Source: Rhodospirillaceae bacterium Spongia-Bin9 | Lineage (GTDB): Bacteria > Pseudomonadota > Alphaproteobacteria > Bin65 | DNA length: 35,937 nucleotides | Assembly: GCA_900197615.1 (NCBI GenBank) | Contig: FZLR01000026.1 | Location: 1-35,937 of the forward strand | Direction: 5' to 3' | Shown here: positions 18,629-26,782 of the stretch, piece after piece | Numbering within the stretch: position 1 is the stretch's first letter | How the letters are laid out: every line of letters begins with the position of its first letter | The notes under the pieces: generated by a model | What the model was told of the DNA's origin: nothing | Databases searched by the model: none | The model's input: only the letters and a program-made list of their open reading frames with translations | Program-made: the position numbers and the translations under genes

Positions 18629-18671
18629 AATCTGCATGTAAGTCAAAACGCAAAACAAAAGGAAGCGGGGT

Positions 18672-19115
18672 ATGAGTAACGATAGCACGGAGCCTGTCTC
18701 CCGAGAGGGGATGCTCCGGATGACCACTGATGTCGTCTCGGCCTATGTTGGCAACAACGCAACCGCGACGAACCAAATTCCGGATCTGATCAAGACCGTC
18801 CACAATTCGCTCAACGCGTTGGGCGAAGCCCAGGCCGCGGAGGCGGCGCCGAAACCGGCCGTGCCGGTGCGCCGGTCGCTGACTCCGGAGTACCTGGTGT
18901 GCCTGGAAGACGGCAAGAAGCTGAAAATGCTGAAGCGCTACCTGCGGACGACCTACGACATGTCGCCGGACGAATACCGCCGGAAATGGGGACTGCCGGC
19001 GGATTATCCGATGGTCGCGCCGAACTATGCCAAGCGGCGCTCGGAGTTCGCCAAGCGCATCGGCCTCGGCCGTCGCGGGCGCGGCGGACAGCCGGAAGCC
19101 CGGGTGACGAACTAG
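18672..19115 (+). CDS. Ros/MucR-family transcriptional regulator lacking the zinc histidines
   Basis: The 147-aa protein aligns along its length with the Ros/MucR family: N-terminal oligomerisation part (MTTDVVSAYVGNNA, about 17-30), linker, then the DNA-binding finger EYLVCLEDGKKLKMLKRYL followed by YDMSPDEYRRKWGLPADYPMVAPNYAKRRS. In the classical C2H2 finger, ligands are C-x2-C(or D) and two His. Here the first Cys and an Asp remain, but both histidines are tyrosine (RYLRTTY). Some family members are known to fold without zinc, so it is probably functional. Such proteins are global regulators of surface polysaccharide and cell-cycle genes. It is monocistronic with its own terminator. Confidence 0.9.
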   Translation: MSNDSTEPVSREGMLRMTTDVVSAYVGNNATATNQIPDLIKTVHNSLNALGEAQAAEAAPKPAVPVRRSLTPEYLVCLEDGKKLKMLKRYLRTTYDMSPDEYRRKWGLPADYPMVAPNYAKRRSEFAKRIGLGRRGRGGQPEARVTN

Positions 19116-19140
19116 GTCGTCTCAGGCAAACAGCCGAAAG

Positions 19141-19172
19141 AAAAAGCCCGGCGGGAAACCGCCGGGCTTTTT
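19141..19172. terminator. Bidirectional intrinsic terminator between mucR and livK
   Basis: A perfect 14-bp stem, AAAAAGCCCGGCGG and CCGCCGGGCTTTTT, with GAAA tetraloop. The T-run on the plus side ends mucR; the A-run gives a U-tract for livK on the minus strand. Confidence 0.93.
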
Positions 19173-19205
19173 TGTTTCAGGCTCCGTTGCCGGAGCGGCG
19201 CAGGA

Positions 19206-20309
<1,104 letters not shown>

Positions 20310-20382
20310 GTCAAAATTCTCCCTGCTGTTACTGTTGGTGCCTGCCGGACCCGGCTCGCGGCACGGGAACGGCCCCCATTCT

Positions 20383-20411
20383 ATGATACTGCCGGGCAAA
20401 GTTGCCGACAA
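20383..20411 (-). promoter_or_regulatory. Candidate promoter of livK
   Basis: On the minus strand TTGTCG is followed after exactly 17 bp by TATCAT, about 74 bp before the livK start and inside the 226-bp gap after the liv operon's last gene. It would allow separate, stronger expression of the binding protein. Confidence 0.45.
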
Positions 20412-20535
20412 TTCGATGGATATACTAGCAGGACGAAAACGCTTAGCAACGAGCAAGCCGCTTCACGTCATCGTCAAGAATGCCCGAATGACAGGGCCTC
20501 CGGCCGGTTCGAATGTATCGATCTGCGGACTTCCC

Positions 20536-20883
20536 TTAACGCTTTTCCCGCCAGCCGAACGGGCCGGTGCGCTCGTAGAGCCAGGGATATTGCGTCACCA
20601 TCCGGCGCGCCAGGGTAAGGCGGTAGGCAGCGAGGCCGACGACGATCAGGTAGGCCGTATCTATCAGGTAGCCGCTGACCGACAGGCCGTCGACATGGTC
20701 GAACAGGCCCCAGACGAGGAACCGGTCGGCGCAGCCGAGCATCAGGCCATAGGGCATCATCTGCCACATCGGCCGCCAGGTGCTCGCGAGCGCCTGGCCG
20801 GTGATGAAGGCGGCAAATCCGACCAGGATCGCCGTGACGAACAGGGTGATCAGCAGGTCCGGAACTCCGAGCAGCGCCGCCAT
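20536..20883 (-). CDS. Small membrane protein of the liv operon (DUF6867-like)
   Basis: The 115-aa protein has three to four hydrophobic segments (about 7-30, 42-58, 68-90), a WRPMWQMMPYGLMLG loop, and a charged tail LYERTGPFGWREKR. It resembles the DUF6867 proteins found beside livF in Alphaproteobacteria; I assign this from memory of sequence and context. It overlaps livF by 4 nt (ATGA), so it is translated with the transporter and may be an accessory membrane subunit, but no function is established. Confidence 0.75.
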   Translation of the reverse strand: MAALLGVPDLLITLFVTAILVGFAAFITGQALASTWRPMWQMMPYGLMLGCADRFLVWGLFDHVDGLSVSGYLIDTAYLIVVGLAAYRLTLARRMVTQYPWLYERTGPFGWREKR

Positions 20884-21620
20884 CAGTGTCCGCCCTCGAG
20901 ATAGGCCGCGCGGACCTCGGCGTTGGACAGCAGTTCCTCGCCCGTGCCGCTCAGGATGATCCGGCCGTTGGCCATGACATAGCCGCGGTCTGCCAGGCGC
21001 AGCGCGTGATAGGCGTTCTGCTCGACCAGGAACACCGTCGTGCCGGTCTTGTTGATCTCGGCCACAACCTCGAAAATCTGCTTGACGATCATCGGCGCCA
21101 GGCCGAGCGACGGTTCGTCGAGCAGGAGCAGCCGAGGCCGGCTCATCAGCGCCCGGCCGATCGCCAGCATCTGCTGTTCGCCGCCGGACAGCGTGCCGCC
21201 GCGCTGGTCGGCGCGGTTCCGAAGAATCGGGAACAACTCGTAGACCCTCTCGAGGTCCTCCTCGAAGTGCTCCTCCTCGCCCGTGGTCGCGCCGAGCTGC
21301 AGGTTCTCCCGCACCGTCATGCGCGGAAAGATGCGCCGGCCTTCGGGCGCCTGGGCCAGGCCCATACGCACGATCTCGAAGGTCGGCTTGCGGGTGATAT
21401 CGGCGCCGTCCAGCGCGATCCGGCCGGCCGCGGCACGGGGATCGCCGCAGACGGTCATCAGCAGGGTCGACTTGCCGGCGCCGTTAGCCCCGATCAGGGT
21501 CACGATCTCGCCGCGGCAGACTTCGATATCGACGCCGCGCAAAGCCTGGATACGGCCGTAGAAGGTCTCGACGCCGCTGATATCGAGCATGACGTCCCGG
21601 CCGGCGGCGGCTTCGCTCAT
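20883..21620 (-). CDS. livF: Branched-chain amino-acid ABC transporter ATP-binding protein LivF
   Basis: The 245-aa ATPase has Walker A GANGAGKST (about 44-52), Q-loop region APEGRRIFPRMTV, signature LSGGEQQ, Walker B LLLLDEP and the switch histidine replaced by Gln (LVEQN), normal for LivF. It is one of two ATPases energising LivHM. ATG 21620 overlaps the livG stop as ATGA; its own stop overlaps the next gene the same way. Confidence 0.96.
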   Translation of the reverse strand: MSEAAAGRDVMLDISGVETFYGRIQALRGVDIEVCRGEIVTLIGANGAGKSTLLMTVCGDPRAAAGRIALDGADITRKPTFEIVRMGLAQAPEGRRIFPRMTVRENLQLGATTGEEEHFEEDLERVYELFPILRNRADQRGGTLSGGEQQMLAIGRALMSRPRLLLLDEPSLGLAPMIVKQIFEVVAEINKTGTTVFLVEQNAYHALRLADRGYVMANGRIILSGTGEELLSNAEVRAAYLEGGH

Positions 21621-22513
21621 GACAGCGCCCCCGCGCCGCCGGCGCCGTCCGTCGACAAATCCTGCTTGACGATATCGGGCAGGTCTTCCTCTTCTTCCTC
21701 GCCCAGATAGGCGCGGATCACCGCCGGGTCCTGGCGCACGAATTCGGGATCGCCGTCGGAAATCTTGCGGCCGTAGTCGAGCACGACGATGCGGTCGGAA
21801 ATCTGCATGACCACGCTCATGTCGTGCTCGATCAGCAGAATGCCGATCCGGTGCTCGTTCCTGATGAAGGTGAGCAGATCGTTGAGATCGGCGCTCTCCC
21901 GCGGGTTCAGCCCGGCCGCCGGTTCGTCGAGGCACAGCAACACCGGCTCGGTGCACATGGCGCGTGCAATCTCCAGCCGCCGCTGGTCGCCATAGGGCAG
22001 GCTGTCGGCGTCGTCGTCGGCCCGGTCGACCAGACCGATCTGCTCCAGCCAGTAGCGCGCCCGGTCGACCGCCTTTTCCTCCTCCTGGCGGTAGCCGAAG
22101 CCGAACAGGCCGCGCACCGTGTAGCCGGAGGCCCGCATCAGCTTGTTGTGCTGGGCGACGACCAGGTTTTCCAGCAGCGTCATCTTCGGGAACAGGCGGA
22201 TGTTCTGGAAGGTCCGCGCGACCCGGGCGCGGCTGGCGATTCGGAAACCCTCCATCCGTTCCAGAAAAATCGGCGGGTGCCCTTCCAACTCCAGGGTCAG
22301 GCGGCCGACCGTGGGCTTGTAGAAACCGGTCAGGCAGTTGAACACCGTCGTCTTGCCGGCGCCGTTCGGGCCGATGATTGCCGTGATCTCGCGGTCGGCG
22401 GCCTGGAAGGACACGTCGTCGATGGCGACAAGGCCGCCGAAGCGCATGGTCAGGTGCTCGACCGTGAGCAGCGGCCGCTCGCCGGGACCGTGGCCATTTG
22501 CCGGGCCGGTCAT
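21617..22513 (-). CDS. livG: Branched-chain amino-acid ABC transporter ATP-binding protein LivG
   Basis: The 298-aa ATPase carries Walker A GPNGAGKTT, RTFQNIRLF typical of LivG, the variant signature LPYGDQRRLEIARA, Walker B LLCLDEPAAGL and switch His in LLIEHDM. Compared with LivF it has an insert of about 40 residues after the Q-loop and a C-terminal acidic extension (EEEEEDLPDIVKQDL) not needed for the fold. ATG 22513 overlaps livM by 4 nt. Confidence 0.95.
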   Translation of the reverse strand: MTGPANGHGPGERPLLTVEHLTMRFGGLVAIDDVSFQAADREITAIIGPNGAGKTTVFNCLTGFYKPTVGRLTLELEGHPPIFLERMEGFRIASRARVARTFQNIRLFPKMTLLENLVVAQHNKLMRASGYTVRGLFGFGYRQEEEKAVDRARYWLEQIGLVDRADDDADSLPYGDQRRLEIARAMCTEPVLLCLDEPAAGLNPRESADLNDLLTFIRNEHRIGILLIEHDMSVVMQISDRIVVLDYGRKISDGDPEFVRQDPAVIRAYLGEEEEEDLPDIVKQDLSTDGAGGAGALS

Positions 22514-24123
22514 GTTGCCCTGTCGGCTTCGGCGCGGCCGCCGCGCCCCTTCCGTCCGTGCATCCGGATCGTCGGTTCGCGATGGGCCAGCAGGCCGGCC
22601 GGCCGCCACAGCATGATCAGCACCATCGAGCCGCCGAAGAACAGCATCCGGTATTCCTGCACCTCGCGGAAGATTTCCGGCAGGCCGATCAGCAGGAAGG
22701 CCGCGACGACGACGCCGATCTGGCTGCCGAATCCGCCCAGGACCACGATCGCCAGGATCACCGCCGATTCGATGAAGGTGAAGCTTTCCGGGCTGACGAA
22801 GGTCTGGCGCGTCGCGAAGAAAGAGCCGGCGAAACCGCCGAACATCGCGCCGAATCCGAAAGCGGTCAGTTTCGTGTTGGTCGGGTTGATGCCGAGCGAC
22901 CGGCAGGCGACCTCGTCCTCGCGCAGCGCCTCCCAGGCTCGGCCGACCGGCAGCTTTCGCACCCGCACGGTGAAGAAGTTGGTCGTCAACGCCATCGCCA
23001 GGATCACGAAATACAGCAGGATGGTCGTGTCCGCCTGGTTGAAGTCCCAGCCCATCGCGGTGTGGAACTCGGTCGTGTTCTGCAGCGTCTCCTCGTCCAT
23101 TTTCGACTGGGTCGAATAGCCGAGCAGGGACGGCGGCGGGATATTGCTGATGCCGTCGGGGCCCTTGGTCAGGCTGTAGAAATTCAGCAGCGTCACCCGG
23201 ATCATCTCGCCGAAGCCGAGGGTGACGATGGCGAGATAGTCGCCGCGCAGCCGCAATACCGGGAAGCCCAGCGCCACGCCGGCGAGCGCCGCCATCAGGC
23301 CGGCAAAGGGCAGGCAGAGCCAGAAGCTGATCCCTTCCGTCAGCCCCAGATCCTGGAGCAGGGGCGAATCCGGCGAGGCGAACAGGGCGAAGGAATAGGC
23401 GCCGACGGCGTAGAAGGCGACATAGCCGAGATCGAGCAGACCGGCGAGGCCGACCACGATGTTCAGCCCCCAGCCGAGCATGATGTAGGTCAGGACCAGC
23501 ACGCCGATATCGAGATACTGAAGATTCACGCCGGGCATGAACGGAAAGCAGGCCGCGGCGGCGAACAGGACGCCGCCGATCCACAGGGAATTACGCTGGA
23601 CGTGGGCGCCGACCCGGTCCATCAGGGCGTCCTGTTCATCCAGGGCCGCCCCGTCGTGTCCGGCAACGCCCGACCGGCCGTCCCGCGATATCCGCAAGCC
23701 CGCGCCGATGGCGAAGCCGGCGGACAGAACGGCCAGCAGCCATTGCAGCAGCTCGGCCTTGAACGGCAGCCAGGGCTGCACCCCGGCCCCGCCGAACAGC
23801 AGCGAAACGACGAGGAGCGCGGCGACCGCAGCCGCCGAGATCGCCACGACCCGGTGGTAGCCGTGCCGCATCAGGATCGTCCAGCCGCGCACGACAAGGG
23901 CGATCGCCACTGCCGAGGCGACGTCGACAAAGCGCAGGTCGAGGGTAATGCCGCCCGAGATATCCTTGATGTGGAAGCCGACCAGCGAAACGGTCAGCGC
24001 AAAGACGACCAGCGCCGTCCCGCCCAGTTCGATCAGGATGCCTCTTCGATCGACGGGGCGATCGACGGGGCGATCGACGGGGCGCCCGGCGGGGCGGCTG
24101 GCGGGCGCGATGTTGGCCGCCAT
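22510..24123 (-). CDS. livM: Branched-chain amino-acid ABC transporter permease LivM, N-terminally extended
   Basis: The 537-aa permease has its core in about residues 190-520: YLDIGVLVLTYIMLGWGLNIVVGLAGLLDLGYVAFYAVGAY, LRGDYLAIVTLGFGEMIR with the cytoplasmic coupling region, and REDEVACRSLGINPTNTKL, which contacts the ATPases. Typical LivM is 320-460 residues. Here there is an added N-terminal part with several hydrophobic segments (33-52, 68-82, 92-112, 123-141) and a short repeat PVDRPVDRPVDR at 15-26 encoded by a 3 x 12-bp DNA repeat. It follows livH by 4 bp. Confidence 0.93.
   Translation of the reverse strand: MAANIAPASRPAGRPVDRPVDRPVDRRGILIELGGTALVVFALTVSLVGFHIKDISGGITLDLRFVDVASAVAIALVVRGWTILMRHGYHRVVAISAAAVAALLVVSLLFGGAGVQPWLPFKAELLQWLLAVLSAGFAIGAGLRISRDGRSGVAGHDGAALDEQDALMDRVGAHVQRNSLWIGGVLFAAAACFPFMPGVNLQYLDIGVLVLTYIMLGWGLNIVVGLAGLLDLGYVAFYAVGAYSFALFASPDSPLLQDLGLTEGISFWLCLPFAGLMAALAGVALGFPVLRLRGDYLAIVTLGFGEMIRVTLLNFYSLTKGPDGISNIPPPSLLGYSTQSKMDEETLQNTTEFHTAMGWDFNQADTTILLYFVILAMALTTNFFTVRVRKLPVGRAWEALREDEVACRSLGINPTNTKLTAFGFGAMFGGFAGSFFATRQTFVSPESFTFIESAVILAIVVLGGFGSQIGVVVAAFLLIGLPEIFREVQEYRMLFFGGSMVLIMLWRPAGLLAHREPTIRMHGRKGRGGRAEADRAT
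24047..24082. repeat. Three exact 12-bp tandem repeats inside livM
   Basis: The unit CGATCGACGGGG occurs three times head to tail. On the coding strand it adds the four-residue block PVDR three times near the LivM N-terminus. As a multiple of three bases, copy changes would keep the frame. Confidence 0.9.
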
Positions 24124-24127
24124 CGCC

Positions 24128-25066
24128 CTAGACCTTTTCGATATCCGGTTTGCCGAGCAGGCCGGTCGGCCGGAATATCAGCACCAGCACAAGGATCGTG
24201 AAAGTCGCCACATCCTTGTATTCCAGGTTGAAATAGCCGGCGAAGAAGACCTCGATCAGGCCGATCAGCAGGCCGCCGAGCATGGCGCCGGGCAAGGAGC
24301 CGATGCCGCCCAGCACCGCTGCGGTAAACGCCTTCAGGCCGGTCAGGAAGCCGACGAAGAAATCCGTCGCGCCGTAGCGCAGCATGAAGATCAGCCCGGC
24401 GACCGCGGCCAGCGACGCGCCGATGACGAAGGTCAGCGATATGGTGCGGTCGACATTGATGCCGAGCAATGCCGCCATGCCGCGATCCTGTTCGCAGGCC
24501 CGTTGCGCCCGGCCCAGCGCCGTCCGGGTGATCAGGAGGGTGAAAACGACCATCAGGACGATCGTCAGTACGATGATCAGTATCTGCAGAAAGCTGAGCG
24601 ACACCGCATAGGCCTCTCCGGCCCGGTTGGTCGTGTTCACCACCTCGACGCCGCCGGTGATCTGCGGCGGCAACGGTTTGTTGCGTGCGCCCTGCAGCAG
24701 CTGGACGTAGTTCTGCAGGAAAATCGACATGCCGATGGCGGTGATCAGCGCCGCCAGGCGCGGCGAGGCGCGCAGCCGCCGGTAGGCGACCCGCTCCAGC
24801 GTCCAGCCGTAGATCGCGGTGAACAGCATCGCCGCGAGCAGGACGATCAGGATCGCCAGCGGCAGCCAGACGCCGCCGGCAAGGCCGAGCAGCAGGAAGA
24901 CGATCAGCGAAACGAACGTGCCGATCATGAAGATTTCGCCGTGGGCGAAATTGATCATGCCGATGATGCCGTAGACCATCGTGTAACCGATGGCGACCAG
25001 GCCGTAGATCGCGCCGAGGGTGACGCCGTTGATCAGCTGATCGAGGAAATAGGCGACGTGATACAT
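24128..25066 (-). CDS. livH: Branched-chain amino-acid ABC transporter permease LivH
   Basis: The 312-aa inner-membrane permease starts with LDQLINGVTLGAIYGLVAIGYTMVYGIIGMINFAHGEIFMIG, the family hallmark, has about eight hydrophobic helices and the EAA-like coupling segment QDRGMAALLGINVDRTISLTF. It pairs with LivM. It is the first gene of the livHMGF operon. Its upstream region is a 925-bp non-coding interval containing a strong minus-strand promoter about 680 bp away. Confidence 0.96.
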   Translation of the reverse strand: MYHVAYFLDQLINGVTLGAIYGLVAIGYTMVYGIIGMINFAHGEIFMIGTFVSLIVFLLLGLAGGVWLPLAILIVLLAAMLFTAIYGWTLERVAYRRLRASPRLAALITAIGMSIFLQNYVQLLQGARNKPLPPQITGGVEVVNTTNRAGEAYAVSLSFLQILIIVLTIVLMVVFTLLITRTALGRAQRACEQDRGMAALLGINVDRTISLTFVIGASLAAVAGLIFMLRYGATDFFVGFLTGLKAFTAAVLGGIGSLPGAMLGGLLIGLIEVFFAGYFNLEYKDVATFTILVLVLIFRPTGLLGKPDIEKV

Positions 25067-25500
25067 GGGCTAGCGCAGGCCCCGCGGGCCGCGCCGCCGG
25101 CGCCCCGCCCGCCTGTCTGCGGCCATGCCGCCGAAACATACGCCTGCAAATCCGGCCATGGGCGGCTGTCGCTCCTCGAATACGCATGTTCAGGGCGAGC
25201 CCGATCCTGCGGCGCAGTCCGGACCTTCTGCAAGAACCGCGCAACCTTAGCCGGCGCAGCGCGCCATGCAAGCGCGTTCGCGTCCGGCCCCGGGGAGGCC
25301 GCCGATCCGCAAAGGCGGCCCGGAGCGGCGAAATTTTTCACACACGATGCAATGACCGGCGCTTACAGGAACATTTTCTCTATACCGTGGTTCTCAAAAC
25401 CGCTCCGGTCGAAATGACGGGCGGGGGCCGGCGCCCGGCGGAAATGGCTGAAAACCGGCATTGCAGCCGGGGCGGCACGGCAGATGCCGCTGTTCGATCC
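25067..25500. other. Non-coding region upstream of livH
   Basis: No protein gene could be supported. Open frames on both strands are Arg/Pro/Ala-rich without recognisable domains. It may be the long leader of the liv operon if transcription starts at the promoter near 25778; a nearer livH promoter was not recognised. Confidence 0.45.
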
Positions 25501-25536
25501 TGTTAGAAAGACCGGTCTAGATATCGACATTTTTTT

Positions 25537-25745
25537 TCGACATCCTCTCTCCGGGCGGTCCACTGCATGCGGCCCGGATGTCCCGAACGGATGGCAACCG
25601 ACGGGTTGTGCAACCCGGCCGGCCGGCCAGGTCGGTCGCCGCCTTCCAGCGCCGGTCCGGGCGGACCGGCGGCGAAGGGATCGACATTCGGGACATCGGG
25701 AGAGGCGCCCGTGAGCCGCGGCAGGCGCATTTCGGGCGTTGACAG
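25537..25745 (-). ncRNA. Candidate structured RNA or long liv leader with alternative pairing
   Basis: Read on the minus strand, downstream of a sigma70-like promoter, this interval contains nested inverted repeats. An 11-bp perfect long-range stem pairs 25687-25697 with 25577-25587. Inside it are one arm with a 9-bp stem (25651-25670) extended by TCGCCGCC/GGCGGCGA and a second arm with GGGTTG/CAACCC. The 3' half of the long stem (25572-25582) can instead pair with 25539-25556, making two mutually exclusive folds. No conserved motif of 4.5S, tmRNA or RNase P RNA is present. Whether it is a free RNA or an operon leader is unknown; no intrinsic terminator was seen. Confidence 0.35.
25651..25670. 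repeat. Strong 9-bp inverted repeat
   Basis: GCCGGTCCG and CGGACCGGC are separated by two bases, so the real hairpin is an 8-bp stem with a 4-nt loop. It is the apex of one arm of the candidate structured RNA. Confidence 0.6.
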
Positions 25746-25749
25746 GCCC

Positions 25750-25778
25750 GATATAGGGCCAGGGAGCCTGCGTGTCAA
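25750..25778 (-). promoter_or_regulatory. Candidate sigma70-type promoter, minus strand
   Basis: On the minus strand an exact TTGACA (25778-25773) is separated by exactly 17 bp from TATATC (25755-25750). The predicted start is near 25743. It would drive the structured region and perhaps, about 680 nt further, livH. A further AT-rich block with TATAAT on the same strand lies at 25792-25797. Confidence 0.55.
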
Positions 25779-25876
25779 GGAAAAAACATACATTATAGGA
25801 AACATTCTTTTCACAGTTCGAGCGGATCGAGCCGGCCGTCGGCCGCACCGGTCCGCGGCCGGCCGCCGCCGCCGCC

Positions 25877-25906
25877 TTGACACCCGCACGGTGCAATCCA
25901 TAGATA
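25877..25906 (+). promoter_or_regulatory. Candidate promoter of tRNA-Val
   Basis: TTGACA at 25877-25882 is followed after 17-18 bp by ATAGATA, a weak -10, about 90 bp upstream of the tRNA. It is divergent to the minus-strand promoter at 25750-25778. Confidence 0.45.
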
Positions 25907-25991
25907 GCGCCTCCGGCAGGCATCCCGGCCCGCGGCGCGTGCCGGCGGAGGCCGGGGCTCCCGCGCAGCAGGTGCGGCGGGCCGGCCGGAG

Positions 25992-26066
25992 GGGCGCGTA
26001 GCTCAGCGGGAGAGCACTGTCTTCACACGGCAGGGGTCGCTGGTTCGAACCCAGCCGCGCCCACCA
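25992..26066 (+). tRNA. tRNA-Val (anticodon CAC)
   Basis: The 75-nt sequence forms a complete cloverleaf. Acceptor GGGCGCG pairs with CGCGCCC, discriminator A precedes an encoded CCA, the D arm carries GCTCAGCGGGAGAGC, the anticodon stem CTGTC/GGCAG encloses TTCACAC with anticodon CAC, and the T arm is GCTGG-TTCGAAC-CCAGC. It reads GUG valine codons. The antisense strand gives the familiar spurious WARLGSNQRPLP peptide. Confidence 0.96.
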
Positions 26067-26137
26067 TTCGACAGACGTATCGATCGAGTTTATCGGCGAT
26101 GCGGGATCAGCAATTCCGCCCCCCTCAATCCCCCCCC

Positions 26138-26563
26138 TCAATCCGCCCTCTGCGTCCTCTCGCGGCGTTCGTGGCGTTCCTGGGCTTCGATGCTGAGCGT
26201 GGCGATCGGCCGGGCGTCGAGCCGGTCGACGCCGATCGGCTCGGCGGTTTCCTCGCAAAAGCCGTAGGTGCCCTCGTCGATCCGCTGCATGGCGGCGTCG
26301 ATCTTGGCGATCAGCTTGCGCTGCCGGTCTCTCGCGCGCAGTTCGCGGCTCCGGTCGGATTCCAGAGTCGCCCGGTCGGCCATGTCGGCCTCCGCCAGGC
26401 TGTCCTCCTGCATGGTGTGCAGCGTCTCTTCGGCATCGCCGAGAAGGCGGCCGCGCCAGCGCTCGAGCTTGCGGCGGAAATAAGCGGCCATGACCGGATT
26501 CATGAACGGCTCGTCCGGGGTGGGACGATACGATCCGGGAATGTCCGGCCAGGTCCGGCTCAT
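26138..26563 (-). CDS. dksA: DksA/TraR-family transcription factor with a cysteine-poor zinc finger
   Basis: DksA binds the RNA polymerase secondary channel and works with ppGpp on rRNA and amino-acid promoters. The 141-aa protein has the N-terminal YRPTPDEPFMNPVMAAYFRRKL, a coiled coil whose tip keeps the D-x-x-D-x-A motif (DMADRA), and the C-terminal finger region GTYGFCEETAEPIGVDRLDARPIATLSIEAQERHERRE. Only the first of the four zinc cysteines is kept (CEET, SIEA), a pattern I recall from other alphaproteobacterial DksA proteins. The frame extends far upstream, but ATG 26563 gives family length. It is divergent from the HAD gene. Confidence 0.93.
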   Translation of the reverse strand: MSRTWPDIPGSYRPTPDEPFMNPVMAAYFRRKLERWRGRLLGDAEETLHTMQEDSLAEADMADRATLESDRSRELRARDRQRKLIAKIDAAMQRIDEGTYGFCEETAEPIGVDRLDARPIATLSIEAQERHERRERTQRAD

Positions 26564-26782
26564 TGCGCCACCATCGACTGTGGACGAAGCGGCGGCGACT
26601 ATAAGGGCGGCGCCGGAAGCCGGCAAGCCTGCGAAAGCTGCGGATTCCGGGGCGCGATCGGCGATGCGGCGGACTGTCGGACGGCGCGCCGGACCGGCGT
26701 TTGCTATGGCAGTCCTGCGGTCCGGCGATCCGCGCTGCAGCGGCGCTGGCGGAGGCGGCCGCGGCGGCGCAACGGGACGCCC

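Larger units (their letters stand above)
18181..18671. other. Intergenic region with rpiB (minus) and mucR (plus) promoters
   Basis: No protein gene was found. The left part is GC-rich; from about 18490 on it is strongly AT-rich, with TTAAT, AATAAC and similar runs, typical of MucR/Ros-regulated upstream regions. A -35-like TTGACA lies at 18560-18565 with weak AATAGAT-type -10 sequences around 18583-18590. A small palindrome lies at 18613-18628. Confidence 0.5.

Noticed and set aside
24047-24082. CRISPR-like array at the livM repeat
   Set aside because: Units are contiguous 12-mers without spacers and lie in coding sequence; no cas genes are present in the window.
25503-26258. A 251-codon minus-strand open frame containing WARLGSNQRPLPCEDSALPLSYAPL
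   Set aside because: This peptide is the well-known antisense translation of a tRNA gene, here tRNA-Val; the remainder is low-complexity Arg/Pro sequence.
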